From: Alphaproteobacteria bacterium HT1-32
GTDB lineage: Bacteria; Pseudomonadota; Alphaproteobacteria; Rhodospirillales; HT1-32
NCBI GenBank assembly: GCA_009649675.1
Contig: WJPL01000003.1
Coordinates: 159,551 to 223,550, forward strand
Direction of reading: 5' to 3'
Length of the DNA stretch: 64,000 nucleotides
Part shown: in pieces, positions 32,119-41,260 of the stretch
Position numbering within the stretch: the first letter of the stretch is position 1
How the letters are laid out: each line of letters opens with the position of its first letter
The notes under the pieces: model-generated
Databases searched by the model: none
What the model saw: the letters and a program-made list of their open reading frames with translations, nothing else
What the model was told of the DNA's origin: nothing
Made by a program: the position numbers and the translations under genes

Positions 32119-33126
32119 TTATCCCGCCAGTTCGGTTATCTTTTCATACAGGCTGCGGTTTACCTGAATACCCTCGACCGGTGTTTTCTGCCGGTTCTTG
32201 TGCCGGCGTTGACCGGGCAGGCGTACCCCGTCCTGTGAGGTCAGTTCCCGGAAGAATCCTTCCGCATGAGTACGCCAGCCATCGGCGTCGCCAAAACGGG
32301 CGGGGTCGAAGGCCAGGATCAGTTCACCACCCGGCGGGGGGCCACCATCTGCATTGTCCTGTTGTCCGGCCTCATAGCTGAACAGATCGCCCATAAGGCC
32401 GCCGGTCAGCAGTTCGACCATCATCGCAATTCCCGAGCCCTTGTAGCCGCCAAACGGTAATTGTGCGCCTTCCAGAACCTTGTTCGGGTCTGTTGTCGGA
32501 TTGCCGTCCGCATCAATGCCACAACCCGGCGGCAGTTCCTTTCCATCACGGGCATGGATCATCACATCACCACGGGCCATAGCAGCAGAAGCCTGATCGA
32601 AGACCAGAGGAGGGGCCCCGTCGCGGGGAAATCCGAACGCCATCGGGTTGGTGCCGAAAAACGGCTTTGTCCCGCCTGCCGGTGCCACCATTGGACTGGC
32701 GGCAGTGAAGGCCATGCCGACAAGACCGGCGTCAGTCAGCATCTCGATCTCCGGCCAGAGCGCCGCAAAATGATAGATGTTACGAAGCGCCAGAGCCGCC
32801 ATGCCCTGTGTGCGGGCCAGTTCAATGAGCCGGGGCATGCCCGTCTCGATAGCCAGTGGCGCAAACCCGCCTTTACCGTCAACACGCAGAACAGAAGGCG
32901 CGATCACGGAAGCCTCAGGCACTGCCTTGCCATCAACCTTTCCATTGCGCAGCGAGGTGACGTAGCCCGGCAAACGGAACAGCCCGTGCGATTCGCAGAT
33001 ATCACCTTCTGCAACCATCATGATTTCGGCAACAGCCTCGGCATTGGCCTGGTCACAGCCATTTGCCAGCAATGCCCGGACAGCCAGCGCCCGGGCATCT
33101 GCGAGAGAGATGTTGATGCGTTCCAT
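32119..33126 (-). CDS. Ldh-family (type 2 malate/L-lactate dehydrogenase) oxidoreductase
   Basis: NAD(P)-dependent oxidoreductase of the malate/L-sulfolactate/ureidoglycolate dehydrogenase family. The 335-aa protein shows ANAEAVAEIMMVAEGDICESHGLFRLPGYV, a conserved SPMVAPAGGTKPFFGTNPMAFGFPR region, and LPFGGYKGSGIAMMVELLTGGL. The substrate is not predictable. ATG 33126 has GGAG upstream and is the family start; an upstream GTG-type extension has no homology. It lies next to the TetR gene, convergent and six bases apart. Confidence 0.88.
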   Translation of the reverse strand: MERINISLADARALAVRALLANGCDQANAEAVAEIMMVAEGDICESHGLFRLPGYVTSLRNGKVDGKAVPEASVIAPSVLRVDGKGGFAPLAIETGMPRLIELARTQGMAALALRNIYHFAALWPEIEMLTDAGLVGMAFTAASPMVAPAGGTKPFFGTNPMAFGFPRDGAPPLVFDQASAAMARGDVMIHARDGKELPPGCGIDADGNPTTDPNKVLEGAQLPFGGYKGSGIAMMVELLTGGLMGDLFSYEAGQQDNADGGPPPGGELILAFDPARFGDADGWRTHAEGFFRELTSQDGVRLPGQRRHKNRQKTPVEGIQVNRSLYEKITELAG

Positions 33127-33253
33127 ATAAGGTCTCCTGCGATTTAGGTTCCGCCATGAGACCGTGCAATGAACGTGCACGCAACCCGGCTGCAGAAAAC
33201 TCTCAGCTCACGTCATCGACAGGAACTGCTGGCCCTGATTTCAGCCTCTGGTT

Positions 33254-34945
33254 CTATCCCTTGGCTTTGGCTTTTGCCCAGGCATCACGGAGTCCGATTG
33301 TCCGGCTGAAAACCGGTCTGCCATCCGCTGTATTCTCTGCATCGCGGACAAAGTAACCCTGACGTTCAAACTGAACCGGGTCTTCGCCGGTAAAGTCGAG
33401 CAGGGAAGGCTCCAGCATGGCGCTTTCAATGACCGTCAGTGACTCCGGGTTGATATCATCCAGCCAGTCACCTTCAGCCCCCGGATCGGGACGACTGAAC
33501 AGATAGTCATAGATGCGCACTTCCGCAGGCACCGCCTGCGGTGCTGAAACCCAGTGCAGAGTTGCTTTTACCTTGCGGCCGTCGGGCGCATCGCCGCCAC
33601 GGGTTTCCGGATCATAGGTGCAACGCAACTCAATGACATTACCCTCATCATCCGTCACGTAATCCTGGCAGGTAAGGAAATATGCCCAGCGCAGCCGTAC
33701 TTCACGGCCCGGGCCAAGGCGGAAGAATTTCTTCGGCGGATCAATCATGAAATCTTCGCGCTCGATATAAAGCTCGCGCGAGAAGGGAACCTGACGAACA
33801 CCGGCGGCTTCATCTTCCGGGTTGTTCACCGCATCCAGATATTCGGTTTCACCTTCCGGATAGTTCTCGATCACCACCTTGATGGGATTCAGCACGGCCA
33901 TCCGGCGTTCTGCCGACTTGTTCAGCAGATTACGTACGCAGAATTCCAGCATCGCCATCTCGACCGTGCTGTCACCGGTCTTGGTGATCGCAATCCGGCT
34001 GATGAAGTCACGGATAGCCGCGGCCGGAAAACCGCGGCGGCGCAGACCTGCAATCGTCGGCATCCGGGGATCATCCCAGCCCGCCACATGACCGCCGGTC
34101 ACCAGTTCATTCAGCCGGCGCTTCGACAGCACGGTATGGGTCAGGTTGAGGCGTGAAAACTCATACTGCTTCGGTGTCGCCGGCACCGGAAGATGAGCAA
34201 TGAACCAGTCATAAAGCGGCCGGTGGTCAGAAAATTCGAGTGTGCAGAGAGAGTGGGTCACATGCTCGATGGCGTCGGACTGACCATGCGCAAAGTCATA
34301 ATTCGGATAGATGCACCATGTATCACCAGTCCGCGGATGTGCTTTCTTCAGGATGCGATAGAGCACCGGGTCCCGCAGATTTATATTCCCCGAAGCCATG
34401 TCGATCTTTGCCCGAAGCACGCAGGTGCCCTCAGCAAACTCACCGGCCCGCATACGGCGGAACAGGTCCAGATTTTCTGCGCTGCTGCGCTCACGATAAG
34501 GGCTGGCTGTCCCCGGTTCGGTCAGCGTTCCACGGGTTTCACGAATCTGATCAGCAGTCTGATGGTCAATGTAGGCATGGCCGTTTTCAATCAGATGTTC
34601 AGCCCAGGCATAAAGCTGCTCAAAATAATCCGAGGCAAAGAACAAGTTGTCGTTCCAGTCAAAACCCAGCCAGCGGACATCGCGCTGAATCGCATCGATA
34701 TATTCCTGTTCTTCCTTCGCCGGGTTGGTGTCATCAAACCGCAGATTGCACTGGCCGCCAAACTCTTCGGCGACACCAAAATTCAGACAGATCGATTTTG
34801 CATGACCGATATGCAGATATCCGTTCGGCTCCGGCGGAAACCGGGTCTGAATGGCCTGAACTTTACCGGAGGCAAGATCACTGCGGATCTGGTCGCGGAT
34901 AAAATCACGGGCTTCTGCGGCGGTTTCGCTCGTCTTCTCGGTCAT
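33254..34945 (-). CDS. glnS: Glutaminyl-tRNA synthetase
   Basis: Charges tRNA(Gln) directly. The 563-aa protein has the HIGH motif at 45-48 ([19 protein letters not shown]), [19 protein letters not shown], the KMSKS-type VLSKRRL near 270, and the two-barrel anticodon-binding domain typical of GlnRS from about 340. Length matches E. coli GlnS (554). Many alphaproteobacteria lack GlnRS and use GatCAB transamidation, so this gene is noteworthy. No strong Shine-Dalgarno is visible. It is divergent from lipA. Confidence 0.97.
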   Translation of the reverse strand: MTEKTSETAAEARDFIRDQIRSDLASGKVQAIQTRFPPEPNGYLHIGHAKSICLNFGVAEEFGGQCNLRFDDTNPAKEEQEYIDAIQRDVRWLGFDWNDNLFFASDYFEQLYAWAEHLIENGHAYIDHQTADQIRETRGTLTEPGTASPYRERSSAENLDLFRRMRAGEFAEGTCVLRAKIDMASGNINLRDPVLYRILKKAHPRTGDTWCIYPNYDFAHGQSDAIEHVTHSLCTLEFSDHRPLYDWFIAHLPVPATPKQYEFSRLNLTHTVLSKRRLNELVTGGHVAGWDDPRMPTIAGLRRRGFPAAAIRDFISRIAITKTGDSTVEMAMLEFCVRNLLNKSAERRMAVLNPIKVVIENYPEGETEYLDAVNNPEDEAAGVRQVPFSRELYIEREDFMIDPPKKFFRLGPGREVRLRWAYFLTCQDYVTDDEGNVIELRCTYDPETRGGDAPDGRKVKATLHWVSAPQAVPAEVRIYDYLFSRPDPGAEGDWLDDINPESLTVIESAMLEPSLLDFTGEDPVQFERQGYFVRDAENTADGRPVFSRTIGLRDAWAKAKAKG

Positions 34946-35088
34946 GTCGCATCATTCGGGCTGTGGGAGGGCTTTTGAAACACATGTTTTGCGTATCGGG
35001 TCCGCACCTGTCCAGCAGGAACCTCTAAGAGCCGCTATTTGCCCGAGGAAAGCTTGACGAATCACGGCTTTGGGTCCATCTAGCATCT

Positions 35089-36033
35089 ATGGCTGATCCC
35101 AATCTTCGCCACCCGGAAAAGGCGCACAAACCGGATAGTCCGATCCAGCGGAAACCGTCATGGATTCGTGTAAAGGCGCCGACGTCGCGTGCCTATCAGG
35201 AAAGCAAGAAGGTCGTCCGCGACGCGGGTCTGCATACCGTCTGCGAAGAGGCCGCCTGTCCGAATATCGGTGAGTGCTGGGCGGCGAAGCATGTGACCGT
35301 CATGATTATGGGCGACACCTGCACCCGCGCCTGCGCCTTCTGCAACGTGAAAACCGGGAAACCCGGCGCGCTCGACCCGATGGAGCCGTACAATCTTGCG
35401 ATGGCGACGAAGGATCTTGGTCTCAAGCATGTGGTGATCACCTCCGTTGACCGGGATGATCTGGAAGATGGCGGGGCGGCCCATTTCGCGGAATGCATCA
35501 CGAAAATCCGGGAAGCCACGCCGGAAACCACAATCGAAGTCCTGACACCGGATTTCCTGAACAAGCATGGCGCTTTACCCAAGGTCGTCACGGCACGTCC
35601 GGATGTCTACAATCATAATCTGGAAACCGTGCCCCGGCTTTACCATTCGATCCGGCCCGGCGCGCGCTATTTCCACAGTTTGCGTGTTCTTGACGAAGTA
35701 AAGCGTCAGGACCCGTCGATCTTCACGAAATCCGGCCTGATGGTCGGCCTCGGAGAAACCCAAGACGAAGTTACCCAGGTGATGGATGATCTGCGCTCTG
35801 CCGGTGTCGATTTCCTGACCATTGGCCAGTATCTCCAGCCAACCCGGAAACATGCCCCCATTGACCGGTTTGTGACCCCTGATGAATTTCAGGATTATGC
35901 ACAGATTGCCCGTGGCAAGGGATTTCTCATGGTTTCTGCCAGCCCGCTGACCCGGTCTTCCTATCATGCGGATAGCGACTTCGCAGAAATGCGGGCCGCC
36001 CGCGAGGCGAAGCTGGCCGCAGCCAGCGCCTGA
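35089..36033 (+). CDS. lipA: Lipoyl synthase
   Basis: LipA is a radical-SAM enzyme that inserts two sulfurs into octanoyl groups of lipoyl domains such as those of PdhB and PdhC in this window. The 314-aa protein has the auxiliary cluster cysteines Cys52, Cys57 and Cys63 ([14 protein letters not shown]) and the radical-SAM CxxxCxxC Cys78, Cys82 and Cys85 ([11 protein letters not shown]), plus the C-terminal SSYHAD serine. A candidate -35 TTGACG lies at 35054-35059. It is followed by the RatA-like gene after six bases. Confidence 0.98.
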   Translation: MADPNLRHPEKAHKPDSPIQRKPSWIRVKAPTSRAYQESKKVVRDAGLHTVCEEAACPNIGECWAAKHVTVMIMGDTCTRACAFCNVKTGKPGALDPMEPYNLAMATKDLGLKHVVITSVDRDDLEDGGAAHFAECITKIREATPETTIEVLTPDFLNKHGALPKVVTARPDVYNHNLETVPRLYHSIRPGARYFHSLRVLDEVKRQDPSIFTKSGLMVGLGETQDEVTQVMDDLRSAGVDFLTIGQYLQPTRKHAPIDRFVTPDEFQDYAQIARGKGFLMVSASPLTRSSYHADSDFAEMRAAREAKLAAASA

Positions 36034-36039
36034 CCGGGT

Positions 36040-36498
36040 ATGCCGAGCCACGCTGAAAAGCGCATTCTGCATCACAGGCCGGAACAGTTGTTCGACCTGG
36101 TTGCTGATGTTGGTCGCTATCCCGAGTTTCTGCCCTGGTGCATTGCAGCCCGCCGGAAAAGCCAGAGTGGGAATGTCCATCTCTGGGATCTGATCATCGG
36201 CTTCAAAATGATCCGCGAGCGTTTCACCTCGAAAGTCACGCTGACGCCGGATGATATGCGGATTGATGTGACCTATCTCGACGGACCGTTCCGCTATCTC
36301 AACAATCACTGGATATTCCTCAAGCATGAGGACGGCTGCATGATCGACTTTTATGTCGACTTTGAATTCCGCTCGAAGATGCTGTCAAAAATCATGGGCA
36401 TGGTGTTCAGCGAAGCCGTACAAATGATGGTACGGGCGTTTGAAAAGCGGGCAGATGCGCTCTATGGCCCCGGCGGCGATACTCTCTCCGAAACCTGA
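36040..36498 (+). CDS. RatA/COQ10-like START-domain protein
   Basis: The 152-aa protein is a polyketide cyclase/START-type domain: HAEKRILHHRPEQLFDLVADVGRYPEFLPWCIAARR, LIIGFKMIRERFTSKVTL, and DGPFRYLNNHWIFLKH. Homologues are named RatA (ribosome association toxin) or coenzyme Q-binding protein COQ10. In alphaproteobacteria the lipA-neighbour copy is usually regarded as COQ10-like, acting in ubiquinone function. A separate antitoxin (RnfH-type) gene is not present here, which favours the COQ10-like reading. Confidence 0.85.
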   Translation: MPSHAEKRILHHRPEQLFDLVADVGRYPEFLPWCIAARRKSQSGNVHLWDLIIGFKMIRERFTSKVTLTPDDMRIDVTYLDGPFRYLNNHWIFLKHEDGCMIDFYVDFEFRSKMLSKIMGMVFSEAVQMMVRAFEKRADALYGPGGDTLSET

Positions 36499-36581
36499 GT
36501 CACCCCGTATCAAATCGATGTGAGGCTGCTGTTTCCTTCCGGCTGAAAGTCTAGACTGTCTCAGCCATTAAGGAGGTATCC

Positions 36582-37031
36582 ATGTTGCGCTTCATCTCGA
36601 TTTTCATTGCACTGACCCTTGCCGTTCCTGCCCTGGCGGACGGCCCCGAGCAACAGAGGGTCACCACCGTTAAACCGTTTCAGCAACTGGTTGAAGACCT
36701 CAAGGCATCCGTCAAAACGCACAAGATGCTTGTGGTCACCTCTGCCTGTGCAAGCTGTGGCGCAAAGGGCAGGGGAATCATCATCCCCGGGAACATGGTC
36801 ATCGGTGTTTACCGCAACGATTTCGCGATTCGCATGCTGGAAGCAGATACGGACGCCGGTATAGAGGCACCCATTCGCTTTTACGTGACCGAAAACCCTG
36901 ACAAATCGGCCACCCTGTCCTGGCGCAAGCCATCGGATATCTTTGCCCCATACAGTAATGCAGGTCTCACGGCGCTTGCGCTGGAACTGGACGGCATTTT
37001 CTCGGTCATTGCTGCCGACGCCGTGAAATAA
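36582..37031 (+). CDS. Exported DUF302 protein with a CxxC motif
   Basis: The 149-aa protein has a signal peptide (about 1-19, MLRFISIFIALTLAVPALA) and a DUF302 fold (FQQLVEDLKASVKTHKMLVV, IIIPGNMVIGVYRNDFAIRML, IEAPIRFYV). Unusually, the segment that is normally histidine-rich reads SACASCGAKG with Cys56 and Cys59 forming CxxC, so it might bind a metal or do thiol chemistry. AAGGAGG precedes the ATG. It is 12 bases upstream of the YeeE/YedE transporter gene and likely co-transcribed. Function unknown. Confidence 0.8.
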   Translation: MLRFISIFIALTLAVPALADGPEQQRVTTVKPFQQLVEDLKASVKTHKMLVVTSACASCGAKGRGIIIPGNMVIGVYRNDFAIRMLEADTDAGIEAPIRFYVTENPDKSATLSWRKPSDIFAPYSNAGLTALALELDGIFSVIAADAVK

Positions 37032-37043
37032 CAACACCAGATC

Positions 37044-38216
37044 ATGAGCGGCACAGAAATCCGGACGACACCGAAACCACAATATCTTATCGCCGGAACG
37101 GCTGTTGCTCTGTTGGCCATACTGGCACCACAGGCCGGGTCCGGCGGCTATCTGTCTCCCACATTGATGGTTGTCGGCACAGTCCTCGGTATCGTGCTCT
37201 ATCATGCTGCATTCGGATTCACGGCGGCCTATCGGCGCTGGTTCCTGCATGGGGATCGCCGTGGCGTACGGGCACAACTGATCATGCTTGCTGCCGTTAC
37301 CCTGCTGTTTGCCCCCACACTTGGCGCGGGCGAAATTTTCGGGCATGCGGCGAACGGCATCTATGCCCCGGTTGGTCTGCGACTGCTGATCGGTGCCTTC
37401 CTGTTTGGCGTCGGGATGCAACTCGGCGGAGGATGCGGCTCGGGCACGCTTTTCACCACCGGTGGAGGCAGCCTCCGGATGCTGGTCACGCTGGTGTTCT
37501 TCTGTGCCGGCTCCCTCTGGGCAACACTCGACATGACATTCTGGCAAGGTCTGCCTGCCTGGCGTTCAGTCTCTCTGATCGAGGAATTTGGCTGGATACC
37601 GGCGGCAACCGGACAACTCTGTTTCATCAGTCTGTTATACTGGTGGCTGCGGCGACGGCCGGGAGAACCCGTCTCCCGGCCGGAAGACGGGAAACATCTG
37701 TCGCGTATCCTGCTCTCCGGACCCTGGCCGTTAATCGCCGGGGCCTTGCTTCTGGCCGGGCTGAACTGGCTGACACTGGCGCTCGCCGGTCATCCATGGA
37801 CCGTAACCTGGGGTTTCGCGATCTGGGGCGCAAAAAGCGCCGCTTTGCTGGGCTGGGATCCATCGACTTCGGTCTTCTGGTCAGGTGAGTACACCCGGCG
37901 CCTGCTGGAGCAGGGCATCCTGACAGATCACGCATCAATCATGGATATCGGTATTCTGATTGGCGCGATGATGGCAGCAGCTCTGGCCGGGCAATTCAGA
38001 CCAACATTACGCATTCCGCCCCGGTCGCTGGCCGCTGCTGTCATTGGCGGCCTGATGCTGGGTTATGGCGCACGGGTTGGGTTTGGTTGCAATATCGGGG
38101 CGTTCTTTTCCGGGGTTGCCTCGATGAGCCTGCATGGCTGGGTCTGGATTCTCGCCGCGCTCGCCGGCTGCTTTGTCGGTATCCGGTTACGACCCTGGTT
38201 CGGCCTCGCCAACTGA
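37044..38216 (+). CDS. YeeE/YedE-family (TsuA-like) sulfur compound transporter
   Basis: A membrane protein of 390 aa with about ten hydrophobic helices. Two repeated motifs carry cysteines: GGGCGSGT (Cys131) and VGFGCNIGAFFSG (Cys349), equivalent to the cysteine-centred motifs of TsuA, the thiosulfate importer of the YeeE family. Import of thiosulfate is therefore a reasonable but unproven prediction. No tusA (YeeD) gene follows; instead an exported DUF302 protein precedes it. It converges with cinA. Confidence 0.88.
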   Translation: MSGTEIRTTPKPQYLIAGTAVALLAILAPQAGSGGYLSPTLMVVGTVLGIVLYHAAFGFTAAYRRWFLHGDRRGVRAQLIMLAAVTLLFAPTLGAGEIFGHAANGIYAPVGLRLLIGAFLFGVGMQLGGGCGSGTLFTTGGGSLRMLVTLVFFCAGSLWATLDMTFWQGLPAWRSVSLIEEFGWIPAATGQLCFISLLYWWLRRRPGEPVSRPEDGKHLSRILLSGPWPLIAGALLLAGLNWLTLALAGHPWTVTWGFAIWGAKSAALLGWDPSTSVFWSGEYTRRLLEQGILTDHASIMDIGILIGAMMAAALAGQFRPTLRIPPRSLAAAVIGGLMLGYGARVGFGCNIGAFFSGVASMSLHGWVWILAALAGCFVGIRLRPWFGLAN

Positions 38217-38229
38217 ACAGGAGCAGATA

Positions 38230-38718
38230 TCAGATGATATCACGCAGCATGACGAACGCCGTCATGACCGTGGCATGACGTACATCGGTTCTGTCGCCGG
38301 GAAACACTTCCCGGCGGGTCCGGACAACGCTGTTCAGCCGTTTCGCGACGGCCAGATAAACCAGCCCCACCGGTTTCTCCTCTGATCCGCCACCCGGGCC
38401 GGCAATACCGGTAACGGCGACAGAGACATCAGCCAGAGAATTCATCAGCGCGCCATAGGCCATTGCCCGGGCGACCGGCTCACTGACAGCCCCATGTTCG
38501 GCCAGCATCTCCGTCGGCACGCCCAGCATTTCGGCCTTGGCTTCATTCGAATAAGTGACGAATCCGCGATCGACCACATCTGATGAGCCGGCAACCGCGG
38601 TGAGGGCTCCGGCAATCAGTCCGCCTGTGCAGCTTTCCGCGGTCACAAGCCGGAATTTCTGCTCTCGGGCAAGGGTCAGGATCGACTCGGCTTCGAAAAT
38701 AACGTCAGAATTCAGCAT
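38230..38718 (-). CDS. pncC: CinA-family nicotinamide-nucleotide amidohydrolase
   Basis: The 162-aa stand-alone CinA C-terminal domain deamidates NMN to nicotinate mononucleotide in pyridine recycling. Features: LVTAESCTGGLIAGALTAVAGSSD with the catalytic serine, VDRGFVTYSNEAKAEMLGV, AVTGIAGPGGGSEEKPVGLVYLAV. Length is typical of PncC. It begins two bases after pgpA, so they form a pair. Confidence 0.93.
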   Translation of the reverse strand: MLNSDVIFEAESILTLAREQKFRLVTAESCTGGLIAGALTAVAGSSDVVDRGFVTYSNEAKAEMLGVPTEMLAEHGAVSEPVARAMAYGALMNSLADVSVAVTGIAGPGGGSEEKPVGLVYLAVAKRLNSVVRTRREVFPGDRTDVRHATVMTAFVMLRDII

Positions 38719-38720
38719 GC

Positions 38721-39191
38721 CTACACCACATATTCAGCAAAAACCCAGGTTGCCCCGGCAGAATAAATCGCCGCGAGGACATCATCCAGCATCACCCCCT
38801 GCGCCCCTTTGACAGTCCTGTCCGCCCAGCCCGCTGGCCAGGGCTTGAAGATATCGACGATCCTGAAAGCAACGAATCCGAAAGCGTAAATCACCAGATC
38901 GGGAGGGACCATAATCAGGGTCATCCACATACCGGCAACCTCATCAATAACCACCGGCCCGGGGTCGGGGTCGTCTGTTGTCCGCAGAAACACACGTGTT
39001 GCCCAGACACCGACCAGATAGACAATCACGGTAGCAGCGGCCAGCGACCACATTCCGCCGCCCGAAACAATGACCCAGGCAAAGGGCAAGGCGGCCAGCG
39101 ATCCCCAGGTCCCCGGCGCTTTTGGCAACAGGCCGGATCCAAACCAGGTCGCGAGTGCACGACCCACTATATTCTCAACGGACACTGACAA
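38721..39191 (-). CDS. pgpA: Phosphatidylglycerophosphatase A
   Basis: PgpA removes the phosphate of phosphatidylglycerol phosphate at the membrane. The 156-aa protein has GSGLLPKAPGTWGSLAALPFA, a membrane helix, VVIDEVAGMWMTL (catalytic Asp/Glu), FVAFRIVDIFKPWPAGWADR and GAQGVMLDDVLAAI, all diagnostic. Paired with pncC downstream and divergent from the M23 peptidase gene. Confidence 0.95.
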   Translation of the reverse strand: MSVSVENIVGRALATWFGSGLLPKAPGTWGSLAALPFAWVIVSGGGMWSLAAATVIVYLVGVWATRVFLRTTDDPDPGPVVIDEVAGMWMTLIMVPPDLVIYAFGFVAFRIVDIFKPWPAGWADRTVKGAQGVMLDDVLAAIYSAGATWVFAEYVV

Positions 39192-39427
39192 CCGCCTTTC
39201 TTGGTTAAAAAGTACTTATCGACACTTGAATTGATAATGCCGACCAACTACGGTCATGCCCACAATATTCGGGGTTGCAGACAAGGCGTCGGGGGATGCC
39301 CCTGCAAAACACAGGCAGGTACCTGTTCAGACCTGCAAATAATTTATTTCGCGCCACTATTTGGCCGTGATTAGGAACTACGTAGCCGGCGACGCAACGC
39401 GGGTTGCATGGGGAGGGTCCTGAGAAG
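39192..39427. other. Structured intergenic region between pgpA and the M23 gene
   Basis: No gene is visible in these 236 bases. A GCAGGT/ACCTGC stem (39315-39320 with 39331-39336), an ACAGG/CCTGT pair (39311-39326) and two CCTGCAAA copies (39301, 39332) cluster together. TTAA-N7-TTAT at 39205-39219 is one mismatch from the CtrA site TTAA-N7-TTAA. Confidence 0.4.
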
Positions 39428-40786
39428 ATGAGCGGTTTCGATCCTGAAACCTTTGACGGCGGTTCAGAAGAACGCACGATGATGATGCGGCTTTTTCCCG
39501 AGAGGGAAATCATCCTGCGCACCGAGACCCGGGTCCGTTATCTGAAGGTTCGGCCCTGGTTCCAGAAAACCGTGGTCCTGTTTTTGATCGGTCTTGTATC
39601 CTGGGCCGGCTTTTCCAGTTTTCAGTATTACCGGCATGACCGGATTGTCCTCGCCAAGGAAGATGAGATTGCCCGTGGCAATCAGGCATACCGGGCCCTG
39701 CTGGATGAGATCGCCAATTCCCAGCGCGAAATCGCCCGTATTTCGCGGGAGCTCGATCAGAATGACAAGCGCGCACAGCAACAGCTTGCTTCCACCCGCA
39801 CACAGGCTGAACAGCTTGAAAAACAGAATATCTCGCTGAAGGAAAAACTGGGCAGCGTGAAGATAGAACTGGGCCGCACCGAGCGGGAGCGCAGCCAGGT
39901 TCTTAACCAGCGCGAACAGCTCAACTCTCAGCTTTCTGCCCTCGAACAACGGCTGAACGGAATCTCCAACCAGAAATTCAGCCTCGAAGACAATCTGAAT
40001 TCGGTCGAGAGTGAACTGCGCCGCGTGACCAGTGAACGTAACGTCGCACGGCTGGAACTTGACCGCATGCAGGGACAGGTCAAGAACCTGCAGACCCGCC
40101 TTGGCGAGATACATACCTCCCAGCTCGCAATGATGACCGAGTTCAGCGAACGCAGTTCCGAGAAGATCGACAAGCTGGAAAACCTTCTGGCCATGACCGG
40201 TGTCAATGTCGAGAGCATGATCAGCCGGACCGATGTTCCCCTCGGGCAGGGCGGGCCTCTGGTTGAAATAGATCTTGAGAAGGCGGATGAGAAACAGGTC
40301 TTGCAGGCATCTGTTCAGGCATTCGAATACCAGATGAACCGCTGGGACGCCCTGAATGTTGTGTTGAGCCAGCTTCCAATGGCACTGCCTGTCAAAAATG
40401 GCCGGCTGAGCAGCACCTACGGCAAACGGAAAGACCCGGTCACCGGCCGCTGGGCCATGCATGGCGGGATTGATTACGCCGCTTATTTCAAGACGCCGAT
40501 TTACAGTACAGCCGCGGGCAAGGTAAGCTATGCAGGCTGGAAGTCCTCCTTCGGAAAAGTGGTTGAAATCGACCACGGTTTCGGGATCACAACCCGCTAT
40601 GCGCATATGCATAAGCCTTTGGTGGAAACCGGTGAAACTGTTGCATTTGGACAGGCAATTGGACAAATGGGCAGTACAGGACGCAGTACCGGCACGCATC
40701 TGCACTATGAAGTTCTTCTGGATGGCGTACCGCAGGACCCCATGAGATTCATCGAAGCAGGACGATATGTTTTCAAAGAACAGTAA
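39428..40786 (+). CDS. M23 metallopeptidase with coiled coil (LmdC-like)
   Basis: The 452-aa protein has a cytoplasmic start, one transmembrane helix (about 40-60), a long coiled coil (about 75-255, rich in Glu, Gln, Arg and Leu heptads) and a C-terminal M23 endopeptidase domain with intact zinc ligands: HGGIDYAA (His/Asp) and GTHLHYEV (HxH). It probably cuts peptidoglycan cross-links in the periplasm. ATG 39428 gives this layout; an in-frame TTG at 39404 is less likely. It overlaps the bactofilin gene by 20 bases, an arrangement known from LmdC-bactofilin pairs. Confidence 0.9.
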   Translation: MSGFDPETFDGGSEERTMMMRLFPEREIILRTETRVRYLKVRPWFQKTVVLFLIGLVSWAGFSSFQYYRHDRIVLAKEDEIARGNQAYRALLDEIANSQREIARISRELDQNDKRAQQQLASTRTQAEQLEKQNISLKEKLGSVKIELGRTERERSQVLNQREQLNSQLSALEQRLNGISNQKFSLEDNLNSVESELRRVTSERNVARLELDRMQGQVKNLQTRLGEIHTSQLAMMTEFSERSSEKIDKLENLLAMTGVNVESMISRTDVPLGQGGPLVEIDLEKADEKQVLQASVQAFEYQMNRWDALNVVLSQLPMALPVKNGRLSSTYGKRKDPVTGRWAMHGGIDYAAYFKTPIYSTAAGKVSYAGWKSSFGKVVEIDHGFGITTRYAHMHKPLVETGETVAFGQAIGQMGSTGRSTGTHLHYEVLLDGVPQDPMRFIEAGRYVFKEQ

Positions 40787-41252
40787 AGAGAATAGTAGCT
40801 CGCAGGTTGTTCCGGCCTCACGCTCCTCGGTACCGTCGATTATCTCGGTTGATCTCACGGTTCAGGGAAATCTGATCAGCGAAGGGGAAATCCAGCTGGA
40901 TGGATCGGTGACCGGGGATGTCACGGCCCATGCACTGACCATCGGTCAGAATGGTACTGTGAATGGTGAAATCGATGCGGAAACGATCCGTGTTCATGGC
41001 ACCGTGAATGGCCAGATCCGGGCCAAGTCGGTTTTTCTGGCGAAATCGGCGCGGGTTCGCGGGGATGTTGTTCACGAATCCCTCGCCATTGAACCGGGAG
41101 CCCTGCTGGAAGGTCACTGCAAGCGCATGACAACCCTGCCGGATGCCGTGAACGCCTCGAAAACCAAGACAAACGGTTCAAAGCCGGAAGACGGGAAGAT
41201 CAATCTGATTGTCTCGGACAGCGATAAAAAACCGGAAGCCGTAACGGCCTGA
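40767..41252 (+). CDS. Bactofilin
   Basis: Bactofilins polymerise without nucleotide into cytoskeletal filaments that localise cell-wall enzymes. The 161-aa protein has a Ser-rich N-terminal tail, a right-handed beta-helix core (about 25-115: IISVDLTVQGNLISEGEIQL, GSVTGDVTAHALTIGQNGTV, GEIDAETIRVHGTVNGQI) and a charged C-terminal tail. The overlap with the M23 gene suggests the filament positions that enzyme (known for related pairs, inferred here). Confidence 0.92.
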   Translation: MFSKNSKENSSSQVVPASRSSVPSIISVDLTVQGNLISEGEIQLDGSVTGDVTAHALTIGQNGTVNGEIDAETIRVHGTVNGQIRAKSVFLAKSARVRGDVVHESLAIEPGALLEGHCKRMTTLPDAVNASKTKTNGSKPEDGKINLIVSDSDKKPEAVTA

Positions 41253-41260
41253 CCAGCCGT

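Noticed and set aside
36040..36498. RatA-RatB toxin-antitoxin system
   Set aside because: No RnfH-like antitoxin gene is adjacent; the START-domain protein is more likely COQ10-like.
36561..37547. A 328-codon minus-strand frame over the DUF302 and YeeE genes
   Set aside because: Low-complexity composition (many Arg, Gln, Cys) and both plus-strand genes are supported by motifs and ribosome-binding sites.
39464..40858. A 464-codon minus-strand frame over the M23/bactofilin genes
   Set aside because: It shadows genes with clear domains on the plus strand and shows no family features.
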